From contig NZ_POTX01000028.1 in assembly GCF_003236305.1 (NCBI RefSeq), positions 1-41,067 on the forward strand: DNA of 41,067 bases, in the 5' to 3' direction. Position numbers and translations under genes: made by a program. Source of the DNA: Micromonospora endophytica (GTDB taxonomy: Bacteria; Actinomycetota; Actinomycetes; Mycobacteriales; Micromonosporaceae). Of this stretch, positions 1 through 7,929 are shown piece by piece. The notes beneath the pieces were generated by a model. That model did no database searches and had not been told where the DNA came from. It saw nothing but the letters and a program-made list of their open reading frames with translations. How positions within the stretch are numbered: the stretch's first letter is position 1; each line of letters opens with the position of its first letter.

Positions 1-564
1 CCCCCCACCCCCGCCGAACTGGACGCGATGCCGCAGCAGATCCGGGACGTGCTGGCCAGCTACCACGACCCGGCGTCGCTCACCGTACGGGCCCTCTCCC
101 CCGCCACCGAGCCGATCGACCTGAACCGCGCCGACCTCCAGACCGTCCAGATACCCGCGGTCAACGGCATCTGCACCGCGCACGCCCTCGCTCGTTTCTA
201 CGCGGCGCTCATCGGCACCGTCGACGGCCACCGGATCCTTGACCCGTCGACGCTCGCCGTCGCCACCGCCGAGCAGGCCGACGGCATCGACCGGGTGCTG
301 CACCTGCCGACCCGTCCCGCACTCGGCTTCGGCCTGCCCCTGGCCGGCCTGCCCTGGTGGAGCCCGACGGCCTTCGGACACGGCGGGCACGGCGGGTCGC
401 TCGGCTACGCCGACCCGGAGACCGGCATCGCCTTCGGCTATGTGATGAACCGGCTGCACGTCGCGGCGGAACCGGACCCGCGGGCCGCCGGCCTGATCAC
501 CGCCGTTCGTGCCTCGGCTGCCGTCGCCGCCCCGGCCGGGTTGGACAGCGCCGCCACGAGGTGA
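1..564 (+). CDS. Serine hydrolase, class C beta-lactamase/esterase family (C-terminal part)
   Basis: The reading frame is open from the first base of the window, so the N-terminal half lies outside, including the expected SxxK catalytic motif. About 187 residues are visible. The C-terminal part contains FGHGGHGGSLGYADPETG, which fits the HxG/KTG-like third motif of class C beta-lactamase-fold esterases and D-aminopeptidases. It is followed by a conserved AFGYVMNRL strand, also typical of this family. The likely role is hydrolysis of an ester or amide; the substrate cannot be read from this fragment. Family assignment is good and function is only general. The stop is followed by 76 bp before the next gene. 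Confidence 0.8.
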   Translation, partial: PPTPAELDAMPQQIRDVLASYHDPASLTVRALSPATEPIDLNRADLQTVQIPAVNGICTAHALARFYAALIGTVDGHRILDPSTLAVATAEQADGIDRVLHLPTRPALGFGLPLAGLPWWSPTAFGHGGHGGSLGYADPETGIAFGYVMNRLHVAAEPDPRAAGLITAVRASAAVAAPAGLDSAATR

Positions 565-640
565 CGGTCGGAGCGCGACCGCCGCTGCCGTAGCATCCGG
601 CAGGATCGCGCTTTCAGGTACGACGTACAGGAGAATCCAG

Positions 641-1018
641 ATGAACCAGGCGAGCAAGCCCGAGATCGGTCCGATCGAGGGCGCCCCGCCGGCCGATCTC
701 GTGATCGAGGACATCACCGTGGGCGAGGGAGCCGAGGCCCGGCCCGGCCAGACGGCCCGCGTCCACTACGTCGGCGTCTCGCACTCCACCGGTGCCGAGT
801 TCGACGCGTCCTGGAACCGCGGTCAGGCGTTCGAGTTCCCGCTCGGCGGTGGGCGGGTCATCGACGGCTGGGACCGGGGCGTGGTGGGCATGCGGATCGG
901 TGGCCGGCGCAAGCTGACCATCCCGCCGCACCTCGGCTACGGCAGTCAGGGCGCCGGCGGAGTGATCAAGCCCAACGAGACCCTGGTCTTCGTGGTCGAC
1001 CTGCTCGACCTGCGCTGA
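641..1018 (+). CDS. FKBP-type peptidyl-prolyl cis-trans isomerase
   Basis: This 125-residue cytoplasmic protein is a single FKBP domain that catalyses cis-trans isomerisation of peptidyl-proline bonds. Visible family signatures are ARVHYVGVSHSTGAEFDASW near residues 40-60, then VIDGWDRGVVGMRIGGRRKL and PPHLGYG. The C-terminal strand is ETLVFVVDLLDL. There is no signal peptide or membrane segment. The open frame extends upstream to about 509, but ATG 641 is preferred because AGGAG lies at 629-633 and the family's usual length is about 120 residues. The gene is followed directly by a strong convergent hairpin, so it is probably transcribed alone. Confidence 0.93.
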   Translation: MNQASKPEIGPIEGAPPADLVIEDITVGEGAEARPGQTARVHYVGVSHSTGAEFDASWNRGQAFEFPLGGGRVIDGWDRGVVGMRIGGRRKLTIPPHLGYGSQGAGGVIKPNETLVFVVDLLDLR

Positions 1019-1023
1019 TCTGT

Positions 1024-1062
1024 GGCATCCGGCGCCGGCCCCCGTGCCCGGCGCCGGATGCC
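1024..1062. terminator. Bidirectional hairpin terminator between convergent genes
   Basis: A perfect 15-bp inverted repeat, GGCATCCGGCGCCGG (1024-1038) and its complement (1048-1062), with a 9-nt loop. It sits between the stop codons of the FKBP gene (+) and the STAS gene (-). There is no T tract, as is common for actinobacterial terminators. Confidence 0.8.
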
Positions 1063-1084
1063 CCCTGGCTGCGCGGGCCCCGGC

Positions 1085-1435
1085 TCACACCGCGACGAGC
1101 AGCCGCTGCGGTGCCGCGGCGACGACCGGGATGACCCGGCGCAGGCCGGTGGCGCGGAGCACCCGCTCCACCATCGGCGACGGGTTCACCAGCACCAGTT
1201 CACCGCCCTGCGCCCGCACCCGCAGCCGGGCCGCGACAAGCGTGCGCACCCCGGCGGCGGAGAGCATCAGCAAGTCGGAGAAGTCGACCCGCAGCTGCGG
1301 CCGCGACGGTGCCGACCAGAGGGCGCTGCGGAACGCCGCGACGGTGGCGACGTCGATCACGCCGACGACACGCACCCTCACCGCCTCGTCGGAGACGGTC
1401 GTCTCGACGTGGAACCGCTCCTCGCGCTCTCGCAT
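1085..1435 (-). CDS. STAS-domain protein (anti-sigma-factor antagonist-like)
   Basis: A 116-residue cytoplasmic protein with a complete STAS fold. It starts with VRVVGVIDVATVAAFRSAL, then LRVDFSDLLMLSAAGVRTLV around residues 49-67, and ends with the helix ERVLRATGLRRVIPV. STAS proteins of this size usually bind anti-sigma kinases. In the classic proteins the DSSG motif carries the phosphorylated serine. Here the aligned residues are S59-A60-A61-G62, so that serine is absent and regulation by phosphorylation at this site is not expected. No anti-sigma kinase gene is adjacent. It lies downstream of the L,D-transpeptidase gene in the same direction, with a hairpin between them. Confidence 0.82.
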   Translation of the reverse strand: MREREERFHVETTVSDEAVRVRVVGVIDVATVAAFRSALWSAPSRPQLRVDFSDLLMLSAAGVRTLVAARLRVRAQGGELVLVNPSPMVERVLRATGLRRVIPVVAAAPQRLLVAV

Positions 1436-1548
1436 GACCCGAACCTATCGTCCGGCACCGACACTTCCACCCTGCCCAGCGGTGGTTCCGGGGTAATCCC
1501 AGGGCATGATCTGGCGGACCTCGGTGTCCACCCTAGGGACGATCCCCG

Positions 1549-1579
1549 GTCGGGCCGGTCCGTGGTGGACCGGCCCGAC
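1549..1579 (-). terminator. Hairpin terminator after the L,D-transpeptidase gene
   Basis: A perfect 13-bp inverted repeat, GTCGGGCCGGTCC (1549-1561) and GGACCGGCCCGAC (1567-1579), with a 5-nt loop. It lies 14 bp beyond the transpeptidase stop codon and upstream of the STAS gene. Confidence 0.75.
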
Positions 1580-1592
1580 GCGTACGCTCCGG

Positions 1593-2849
1593 TCAGCCGC
1601 CGCTGGCGGACGGCGTCGGCTGCGGCGAGCCACCGGCCACCGCTCCCGGGTCCGCCGCCTGGGTGGGTGTGGGCCGCAGCCCGGGTGGCACGGGCAGCGC
1701 GCTGCCCTTGGCGAACTCGTCCCAGCTGACGTTCCACGCCGTCCAGCCGTTGCCCTCGTTCAGTTCCACCTCGGTGCCCTTGACGGTGACCAGGTCGCCG
1801 ACCTGGGTGACCCCCATCAGCCAGTCGGCGTTGGCGGCGGAGAGGTTCGTGCATCCGTGCGAGACGTTGGTGTATCCCTGATCACCCTCCGACCAGGGCG
1901 CACCGTGGATGAACTCGCCACCCCAGGTGAGTCGCTGGGCGTCCTCCACGTCCACCACGTACGGGTCGGCCGAGCCGGTGGTGTCGAAGGTGGTGAACTC
2001 GTGCTTTTCCATGATCACCATCTTGCCGCTGGAGGTCGGCGTGCTCGGCTTGCCAAGGCTGACCGGCAACTTGCGCAGCAACTTGCCGTCCCGGACCACA
2101 GACATCTGCTTGGTGGCGTTGTCGATCTCCACTTCGACCTGCCGGCCGATCTTCGAGGTCGCCCGCCGGTCGGCGTCGCCGACGTTCTCCTTGCCGATCG
2201 GCAGACCCTCCAGCGCCGACCGGACGCTTACCGTCGTGCCGGGCCGCCAGAAATCGGGCGCCCGGTAATAGACCTGGCTGCCGTCGGACACCCAGGACCA
2301 CGCGCCCGGCTGCGGTGGGTCGGTCTTCACGAACAATCGGCGCTGCACCTGCGCCCTGGCCTCTTTGGGAATCGGCGGGTCAAAGGCGACGGTTACCGGC
2401 ATCGCCGTGCCGTACGTACGATTTCCGGCGAAATAAAGGGTACTGGTGACGGGCGGTTTCGACGAATTCGGCTGGGTCGTGAAGGTTGTCTTCCGGGTGA
2501 CTGTCTTCCCGGAGTCGGCGGTCGCGGTCACCTCTGCGGTGTAGGTCCGCTTCGGCTGGAGGGTCTTGCTCGGCACCCAGCCCGAGCCGTCCTCGCGGGG
2601 CTCCGCCCCGACCGTGCCGCCCTTGTCGTCGGTGATCCGCACCGCAGTGACCCGACCGTGTTTGACCTGCGTACCGATCTCGCCGCTGATCGGCACGTCA
2701 CGCGTGCCCTCGGCCGGCGTGACGACCAGCTCCGGCGCTGCGGCCCGCGCCTCGTTGCCCTGCCTGCGGTCGCTGGTGCACGCGCCCAGCGCCAGCGGTG
2801 CCGCTGCGACGGTCACCGCCAGCAGCGTCAATCGCCCCCTCAGCATCAT
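1593..2849 (-). CDS. L,D-transpeptidase lipoprotein with Ig-like domains
   Basis: A 418-residue envelope lipoprotein. The signal peptide (MMLRGRLTLLAVTVAAAPLA) ends in the lipobox LGAC, so it is lipid-anchored outside the membrane. Two Ig-like segments follow (about residues 40-140 and 145-240). The C-terminal YkuD catalytic domain carries YTNVSHGCTNLSAANADWLM, with the active-site cysteine in SHGCTNLS, and upstream EFIHGAPW. Such enzymes make 3-3 cross-links in peptidoglycan by transferring between meso-diaminopimelate residues, as in the LdtMt group. The architecture matches mycobacterial and actinomycete Ldt proteins. A run of G (ccccc on the plus strand near 2858) serves as the ribosome site. 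Confidence 0.93.
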   Translation of the reverse strand: MMLRGRLTLLAVTVAAAPLALGACTSDRRQGNEARAAAPELVVTPAEGTRDVPISGEIGTQVKHGRVTAVRITDDKGGTVGAEPREDGSGWVPSKTLQPKRTYTAEVTATADSGKTVTRKTTFTTQPNSSKPPVTSTLYFAGNRTYGTAMPVTVAFDPPIPKEARAQVQRRLFVKTDPPQPGAWSWVSDGSQVYYRAPDFWRPGTTVSVRSALEGLPIGKENVGDADRRATSKIGRQVEVEIDNATKQMSVVRDGKLLRKLPVSLGKPSTPTSSGKMVIMEKHEFTTFDTTGSADPYVVDVEDAQRLTWGGEFIHGAPWSEGDQGYTNVSHGCTNLSAANADWLMGVTQVGDLVTVKGTEVELNEGNGWTAWNVSWDEFAKGSALPVPPGLRPTPTQAADPGAVAGGSPQPTPSASGG

Positions 2850-3058
2850 GATTTCGTCCCCCCGTTTGCTGCTCCGGTCCTCACATTCTCACTGGCCCGG
2901 CGGTTCCGATTTAGCAATTCGGCGGAACAGGCGCGAATATTGTCAAGGACATTTTTCCGGATAGCTCCGAGGCCGACCATTCAATACGCATCCGAGCGTT
3001 ATCCGGCACACTGTTGTCCACTGCGCCGATCAGGGCCGACGTCACGCCCGTACGCCGC

Positions 3059-3092
3059 TGCGCCCGGTGTCCCTTGCGGGACGCCGGGCGCA
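3059..3092 (-). terminator. Terminator of the branched-chain dehydrogenase operon
   Basis: A 15-bp hairpin, TGCGCCCGGTGTCCC (3059-3073) against GGGACGCCGGGCGCA (3078-3092), with one G-T wobble and a TTGC loop. It begins about 30 bp after the E2 stop codon. Confidence 0.78.
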
Positions 3093-3121
3093 GATCGGGA
3101 TCGAATGCCGGGGCCTGCGGG

Positions 3122-4519
3122 TCAGACCGCGGCGATCAGCAGGGCCGGTTGCTCCACGCAGTCGGCGACGTGCCGGAGGAACCCGCCGGCCACCCCGCCG
3201 TCGCAGACCCGGTGGTCGAAGGTGAGGCTGAGCTGGGTCACCTTGCGCACCGCCAGTTGGCCGTCGACCACCCACGGCTTGTCCACGATGCGACCGACGC
3301 CGAGCAGCGCCGCCTCCGGGTGGTTGATGATCGGTGTGGAGCCGTCGACGCCGAAGACCCCGTAGTTGTTGAGGGTGAAGCTGCCGCCGGTGAGCCGGGC
3401 CGGCGGCAGGTCGCCGGCGCGGGCCGCCGCGGTGGTCACCGCGAGTTCGGCGGCCAGTTCCGCGGTGGTGAGCCGGTCGGCGTCACGCAGCACCGGTACG
3501 ACCAGGCCACGCTCGGTCTGTGCGGCGATGCCGAGATGCACCCCGGCGGACTGGATGATCCGCTGTCCCTCGGTGTCGACGCGGGAGTTGAGCTGAGGGT
3601 AGCGGCGCAGCCCCGACAGGCAGATCCGGGCGAGCAGGGCCAGGATGCTCACCGGGTGTTCGGGGCGGGCGGCGTTTATCGCGGCCCGGGTCTCCAGCAG
3701 CGCGGTGGCGTCGGCGTCGACCCAGATCGTCACCTCGGGGATCTCACGCCGGCTGCGGGAGAGTTTGTCGGCGATGACCCGGCGGATGCCGGTCAGCGGG
3801 ATCACCACGTCGGACGCGCCGACCGGGGCGAGCCCGACGTGGGCCGCCGCCGGCCGTTCCGGCGGCTCCGCCGGCAGGTCGGGTACGGCGGTGAGCCGAT
3901 TCGCTCCGGCCGCGGCCTCCACGTCGGCGCGCCTGATGACGCCACCGGGGCCGGTGCCGCTCAGCGTGGTCAGGTCCACCCCGCGCTCGCGGGCCAGCCG
4001 CCGCACGATCGGCGAGATGACAAGCGCCGCCGCCGCGCCGGGACGCGCGGTCGGTGCGGCTGCCCCGACGGCCGGTCCGGCGGTGTGCGGAGCTGGTCCG
4101 GCGGCGGGAGGGGTGGCCACGGGGGCGCGGTCAGCCGGCGTGGCGGCGTGCGCGGCCGGCGTCACCCGGGGCCGGCGGCGTCGGCGGGTGTCGCCGTGGC
4201 CGGTGCCGTACCCGATCAGCACGTTGCCGGAGCCGGCCCGCTCCTCCTCGCGGTAGACGGCGTGCCCGGTGGGCTCGCTCGCCCCGGCGATGGTGATCAG
4301 CGGCTGGCCGACCGGGCGCACCTCGCCCTCCGCGCCGTGCAGGGCGACGACCCGGCCGGCGTACGGGCAGGGCACGTCCACGACCGCCTTGGCGGTCTCC
4401 ACCTCGACCACGCTCTGGTCGACGGTGACGATGTCGCCGACCGCGACCCGCCACTGCACGATCTCCGCCTCGGCCAGTCCTTCGCCGAGGTCGGGCAGAA
4501 GAAAAGTCTGCTCGCTCAT
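3122..4519 (-). CDS. bkdC: Dihydrolipoamide acyltransferase (E2) of a branched-chain 2-oxoacid dehydrogenase complex
   Basis: A 465-residue E2 core subunit. An N-terminal lipoyl domain contains VVEVETAKAVVDVP, with the lipoylated lysine near residue 44. An Ala/Pro-rich linker follows, then a peripheral-subunit-binding domain (ISPIVRRLARERGVDL, GTGPGGVIRRADV, residues about 168-203). The C-terminal catalytic domain ends with FDHRVCDGG, the HxxxDG active site, near residue 436. It transfers the acyl group from E1 to CoA. The start at 4519 is chosen because ATG overlaps the E1beta stop as ATGA and MSEQTFLLPDLGEG is the usual N-terminus. No E3 gene is present, so lipoamide dehydrogenase must be encoded elsewhere. 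Confidence 0.94.
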   Translation of the reverse strand: MSEQTFLLPDLGEGLAEAEIVQWRVAVGDIVTVDQSVVEVETAKAVVDVPCPYAGRVVALHGAEGEVRPVGQPLITIAGASEPTGHAVYREEERAGSGNVLIGYGTGHGDTRRRRRPRVTPAAHAATPADRAPVATPPAAGPAPHTAGPAVGAAAPTARPGAAAALVISPIVRRLARERGVDLTTLSGTGPGGVIRRADVEAAAGANRLTAVPDLPAEPPERPAAAHVGLAPVGASDVVIPLTGIRRVIADKLSRSRREIPEVTIWVDADATALLETRAAINAARPEHPVSILALLARICLSGLRRYPQLNSRVDTEGQRIIQSAGVHLGIAAQTERGLVVPVLRDADRLTTAELAAELAVTTAAARAGDLPPARLTGGSFTLNNYGVFGVDGSTPIINHPEAALLGVGRIVDKPWVVDGQLAVRKVTQLSLTFDHRVCDGGVAGGFLRHVADCVEQPALLIAAV

Positions 4520-5532
4520 GCCGCGCTGCCTTCGGTCAGCCAGCGCGGGTCGGGCTGGTCGTCCCACTGCAACCGGGCCACCGCGTCGAGCACCCGGTCG
4601 ACCGAGGGCAGGTGGGTGTGTTCCAGCATCGGCGCGGGGTACGGGATGTCCAGTCCGGAGACCCGCAGCACCGGGGCGTGCAGGGCGTGGAAGCAGCGTT
4701 CCTGCACCCGGGCGGCGATCTCGGCGCCGACACCGGCGAAGCCCTGCGCCTCCTGCACCACCACGCAGCGGCCGGTGCGGCGTACCGATTCGGTGATCGT
4801 GACGTCGTCGAACGGCACGATGGTGCGGATGTCGACCACCTCCAGGTCCCAGCCCTCCTCGCAGGCGGCCTCGGCGGCCTCCAGCGCGACCGGGACCGCC
4901 GGCCCGTACGCGATCAGGGTGGCGTCGCGTCCGCTGCGGCGTACGACCGCCCGCCCGAACGGCTCGGTACGGGCCGGAAGCTCCGCCTCGCCGCTGCCGA
5001 AGTAGAGCTTCTTCGGCTCCATGAAGACCACCGGGTCCGGGTCGTCGATCGCCTCACGCAGCAGCGAGTACGCGTCGGCGACGGTCGCCGGGGTGACCAC
5101 CTTCAGGCCCGGGGTGTGCGCGTAGTACGCCTCGGACGAGTCACAGTGATGCTCGACGCCACCGATGCCGCCGGCGTACGGCACCCGGATCACCATCGGC
5201 ACGCTGAGCGCGCCCCGGGTGCGGTTGCGCAGCTTCGCCACGTGCGAGGCGATCTGCTCGAACGCCGGGTACGCGAACGCGTCGAACTGCATCTCGACCA
5301 CCGGGCGCAGCCCGGACATGGCCAGGCCGACGGCGAAACCGACGATGCCGGCCTCGGCGAGCGGGGTGTCGAAGCAGCGCTTGTCACCGAAGCGGGCCTG
5401 CAGACCGTCGGTGATCCGGAAGACTCCGCCGAGCTGCCCGACGTCCTCGCCGAAGACGACCACCCGTTCATCGTCGAGCATCGCGTCGGCGAGCGCGGCG
5501 TTCAGCGCCTTCGCCATGGTCATGGTGGCCAT
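4516..5532 (-). CDS. bkdB: 2-oxoisovalerate dehydrogenase E1 subunit beta
   Basis: A 338-residue thiamine-diphosphate enzyme subunit. It begins MTMAKALNAALADAMLDD, then VVVFGEDVGQLGGVFR with the conserved Glu-Asp of E1beta. YAGGIGGVEHHCDSSEAYYAH follows, and later the transketolase C-terminal domain with GRCVVVQEAQGFAGVGAEIA. With E1alpha it decarboxylates branched 2-oxo acids. These give branched acyl-CoA primers for iso/anteiso fatty acids and support catabolism of Val, Leu and Ile. The start ATG overlaps the E1alpha stop (TGATG) and the stop overlaps the E2 start (ATGA), so translation of the three genes is coupled. Confidence 0.94.
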   Translation of the reverse strand: MATMTMAKALNAALADAMLDDERVVVFGEDVGQLGGVFRITDGLQARFGDKRCFDTPLAEAGIVGFAVGLAMSGLRPVVEMQFDAFAYPAFEQIASHVAKLRNRTRGALSVPMVIRVPYAGGIGGVEHHCDSSEAYYAHTPGLKVVTPATVADAYSLLREAIDDPDPVVFMEPKKLYFGSGEAELPARTEPFGRAVVRRSGRDATLIAYGPAVPVALEAAEAACEEGWDLEVVDIRTIVPFDDVTITESVRRTGRCVVVQEAQGFAGVGAEIAARVQERCFHALHAPVLRVSGLDIPYPAPMLEHTHLPSVDRVLDAVARLQWDDQPDPRWLTEGSAA

Positions 5533-6698
5533 CAGGCGTCCCCCTCCTGCGTCGCGGCCAACTCGGCGCGCACCTGTTCGCGCTGCTCCACCAGTTGCGG
5601 GGTGGGTTGGGCGTAGACGTGGTCGAAGAGGCTGAGCGGGTCGACCGTGGGCTGGATGTTCATCCGCTCGCGCAGTCCAGCGGCGTACTCCTCGGCCTGC
5701 GCGGCGATCTCGGCGACGGCCGCGTCGTCGAGCACGTCGCGGGCGCGCAGGTAGCTCTCCAGCCGGGCGATCGGGTCCCGGTCGCGCCACGCCGCGACCT
5801 CGTCGGCGTCGCGGTAGCGGGTCTGGTCGTCGGCGTTGGTGTGCGGCTCCATCCGGTAGGTGTGCGCCTCCACCAGGAACGGCCCCTTGCCGGCGCGGGC
5901 GTGCGCGACCGCCCGGTTCAGCACGGCCAGCACCGCGACCGGGTCGTTGCCGTCGACCTGCTCGCTGGGTACGCCGTACCCGACGCCCTTGTACGCCAGC
6001 GAGGGGGCGGCGGTCTGCCGGGACAGCGGGACGCTGATGGCGTACCTGTTGTTCTGCACGAAGTAGACCACCGGCGCCTTGAACACGGCAGCGAAGTTGA
6101 CCCCCTCGTGGAAGTCGCCCTCGCTGGTGGCGCCGTCACCGATGTAGACCATCGCCACGGTGTCGCGGCCCTGGTACGACTCGCCGTAGGCGAGACCGGC
6201 GGCGTGCACGCACTGGGTGGCCAGCGGGGTGCACTGCGGGGCGGTACGCACCACCGTCGGGTCGTACCCGCAGTGCCAGTCGCCGCGCAGCAGGGTCAGC
6301 ACCTCGACCGGGTCGATGCCGCGGGCGGTGAGCGCCATCGACTCCCGGTAGGTGGGGAAGACCCAGTCGTCGTCGCGCAGCGCCAGGACGCCGCCGACCT
6401 GGCACGCCTCCTGGCCCCGCGAGGACGGGTAGACGGCGAGCCGCCCCTGCTTGGTCAACGCGGTGGCCTGGGCGTCGAAGCGGCGACCGACGACCATCCG
6501 CCGGTACATCTCGCGTAGCGCCTCGACGGGGGGCTCGGGGTAGTCGGCGCGGGCCGGCAGCGGGCTGCCGTCCGGGTTCAGCAACCGGACCGACTCGGCT
6601 TCGGGCAGCAGGCCGGCGGACGGATCGGGCGCTGCCGGGGTGGCCGGTCGGCGCTTCCGCGGGGTTGCCCTGCGGACCGCCTGGGGGGTGCTCGTCAC
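5532..6698 (-). CDS. bkdA: 2-oxoisovalerate dehydrogenase E1 subunit alpha
   Basis: A 388-residue E1alpha subunit. The thiamine-diphosphate motif runs from IGDGATSEGD (about residue 186) to VQNN (about 217). FPTYRES and YRMEPHTNADDQTRYR, typical of branched-chain rather than pyruvate E1alpha, are also present. The N-terminal 40 residues are Ala/Pro/Arg-rich and probably flexible. GTG at 6698 is chosen because AGGAGG lies 7 bases upstream; the open frame continues to 6827 without a ribosome site. It is the first gene of the bkdABC operon, divergent from an Lrp-type regulator. Confidence 0.93.
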   Translation of the reverse strand: MTSTPQAVRRATPRKRRPATPAAPDPSAGLLPEAESVRLLNPDGSPLPARADYPEPPVEALREMYRRMVVGRRFDAQATALTKQGRLAVYPSSRGQEACQVGGVLALRDDDWVFPTYRESMALTARGIDPVEVLTLLRGDWHCGYDPTVVRTAPQCTPLATQCVHAAGLAYGESYQGRDTVAMVYIGDGATSEGDFHEGVNFAAVFKAPVVYFVQNNRYAISVPLSRQTAAPSLAYKGVGYGVPSEQVDGNDPVAVLAVLNRAVAHARAGKGPFLVEAHTYRMEPHTNADDQTRYRDADEVAAWRDRDPIARLESYLRARDVLDDAAVAEIAAQAEEYAAGLRERMNIQPTVDPLSLFDHVYAQPTPQLVEQREQVRAELAATQEGDA

Positions 6699-6802
6699 GG
6701 CGGAACCTCCTGGACGTGTGGTGGCCCTATGCTCCAGCGGTCGGATGATTGACTCAAGCTGCCCGCTGAAGGCGGGACGAATGGCACAGCGAGGGGGCGG
6801 AG

Positions 6803-7309
6803 ATGGGTCAGGAGACCAACCCGACACCGGGCCCGGCGGGTGGAACGGGACGATCGGCCGCTGTGCTGGACGAGGTGGACCGGCGCATCCTCGACGAACT
6901 GGTCCGCGACGGCCGAATCTCCATCCGCACGCTCGCCGAACGGGTGCACGTCTCCCGCACCAACGCGTACGCCCGGGTGGAGCGGCTGCTCCGCGACGGC
7001 GTGCTCACCGGGTTCGGGGCCCGGATCGCGCCGGAGGCGGCCGGGTTGGGCACCTCGGCGTACATCGCGTTGACCATCCAGCAGAACACCTGGCGCGAGG
7101 TGTCGGCGGAGCTGGCCCAGGTGCGCTACGTCGAGCACGTGGCGCTGCTCAGCGGCGAGCACGATGTGCTCGCCCTGGTCCGCGCGCCGGACAACGCCAC
7201 CCTGCGGGACGTGGTGCTGGACCGGGTGCAGGGCATCGCCGGGGTGCTCGCCACCCGCACCTGGCTGGTCTTCGACGAGTTCGACGGCGAACGCGGCCCC
7301 TGGGAATGA
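6803..7309 (+). CDS. Lrp/AsnC-family transcriptional regulator
   Basis: A 168-residue regulator. The N-terminal winged helix-turn-helix is LDEVDRRILDELVRDGRISIRTLAERVHVSRTNAYARVERL in outline (residues about 22-63). The C-terminal RAM/AsnC effector domain contains GEHDVLALVRAPDNATLRD. The gene is divergent from bkdABC with 104 bp between the starts. Lrp-type BkdR proteins in other bacteria control adjacent bkd operons in response to branched-chain amino acids, so this is probably the local regulator (inference from position). A GAGGGGG run lies just before the ATG. Confidence 0.9.
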   Translation: MGQETNPTPGPAGGTGRSAAVLDEVDRRILDELVRDGRISIRTLAERVHVSRTNAYARVERLLRDGVLTGFGARIAPEAAGLGTSAYIALTIQQNTWREVSAELAQVRYVEHVALLSGEHDVLALVRAPDNATLRDVVLDRVQGIAGVLATRTWLVFDEFDGERGPWE

Positions 7310-7356
7310 TCAGACGACGACCGGAACCTGATCACCGAGTCGCCCGGGCGGAGCGC

Positions 7357-7929
7357 ATGGGTCCCGGAGCGGCGGTGACGATTTTCGGAGTTGCTGTCAA
7401 CAGCCGGCCGGGCCGGCCACGTCCATCAGATGTGACGTTCGAGGAGTACGCGTTCGCCCGCGCACCGGCGCTGGTGCGGCTCGCCCGGTTGCTTACCGGC
7501 GACGCGCATCGGGCCGAGGATCTGGTGCAGGACGTGCTGGTCAAGGCATACGTCCGGTGGGCGAGCATCTCCCGGGCGGAGCGGCCCGACGCGTACGTGC
7601 GGCGGATGCTCGTCAACGCCCACCATTCCTGGTGGCGTCGGCGCAGCAGCCGGGAGATCAGCGTCGTCGCGGTGGCCGACCGGGTGGGCGGCGCCGACGA
7701 GGCCGCCGGGGTCGACGAACGGGACGCGTTGTGGCGACTCGTCTGCGACCTGCCCACCCGGCAGCGCACGGTGATCGTCCTGCGGTACTACGAGGATCTC
7801 GACGACGCGACCATCGCCGAGATCATGTCCTGTTCACCGGGGACCGTCCGCACCCACGCGATGCGCGCCCTGGCCGCGCTGCGCCAGCGGCAGGAAGCAA
7901 CCGATCCCGCCCCGACCGGAGGGTACTGA
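7357..7929 (+). CDS. SigE-family ECF RNA polymerase sigma factor
   Basis: A sigma factor of about 190 residues. Region 2 contains ALVRLARLLTGDAHRAEDLV and VLVKAYVRW. Region 4 contains LPTRQRTVIVLRYYEDLDDATIAEIMSCSPGTVRTH in outline, a helix-turn-helix for -35 recognition. The FEEYAFARAPALVRLA opening is typical of the actinobacterial SigE-family subgroup. The start is uncertain: ATG 7357 is used; GTG 7375, with GGAG five bases before it, and GTG 7432 are alternatives. The stop overlaps the next gene's start (TGATG), so the two are co-translated, which suggests the partner controls it. Confidence 0.92.
   Translation: MGPGAAVTIFGVAVNSRPGRPRPSDVTFEEYAFARAPALVRLARLLTGDAHRAEDLVQDVLVKAYVRWASISRAERPDAYVRRMLVNAHHSWWRRRSSREISVVAVADRVGGADEAAGVDERDALWRLVCDLPTRQRTVIVLRYYEDLDDATIAEIMSCSPGTVRTHAMRALAALRQRQEATDPAPTGGY

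Noticed and set aside
509..640. Longer N-terminus for the FKBP protein
   Set aside because: The upstream 44 codons are Arg/Pro-rich shadow sequence, and the AGGAG site at 629-633 points to ATG 641.
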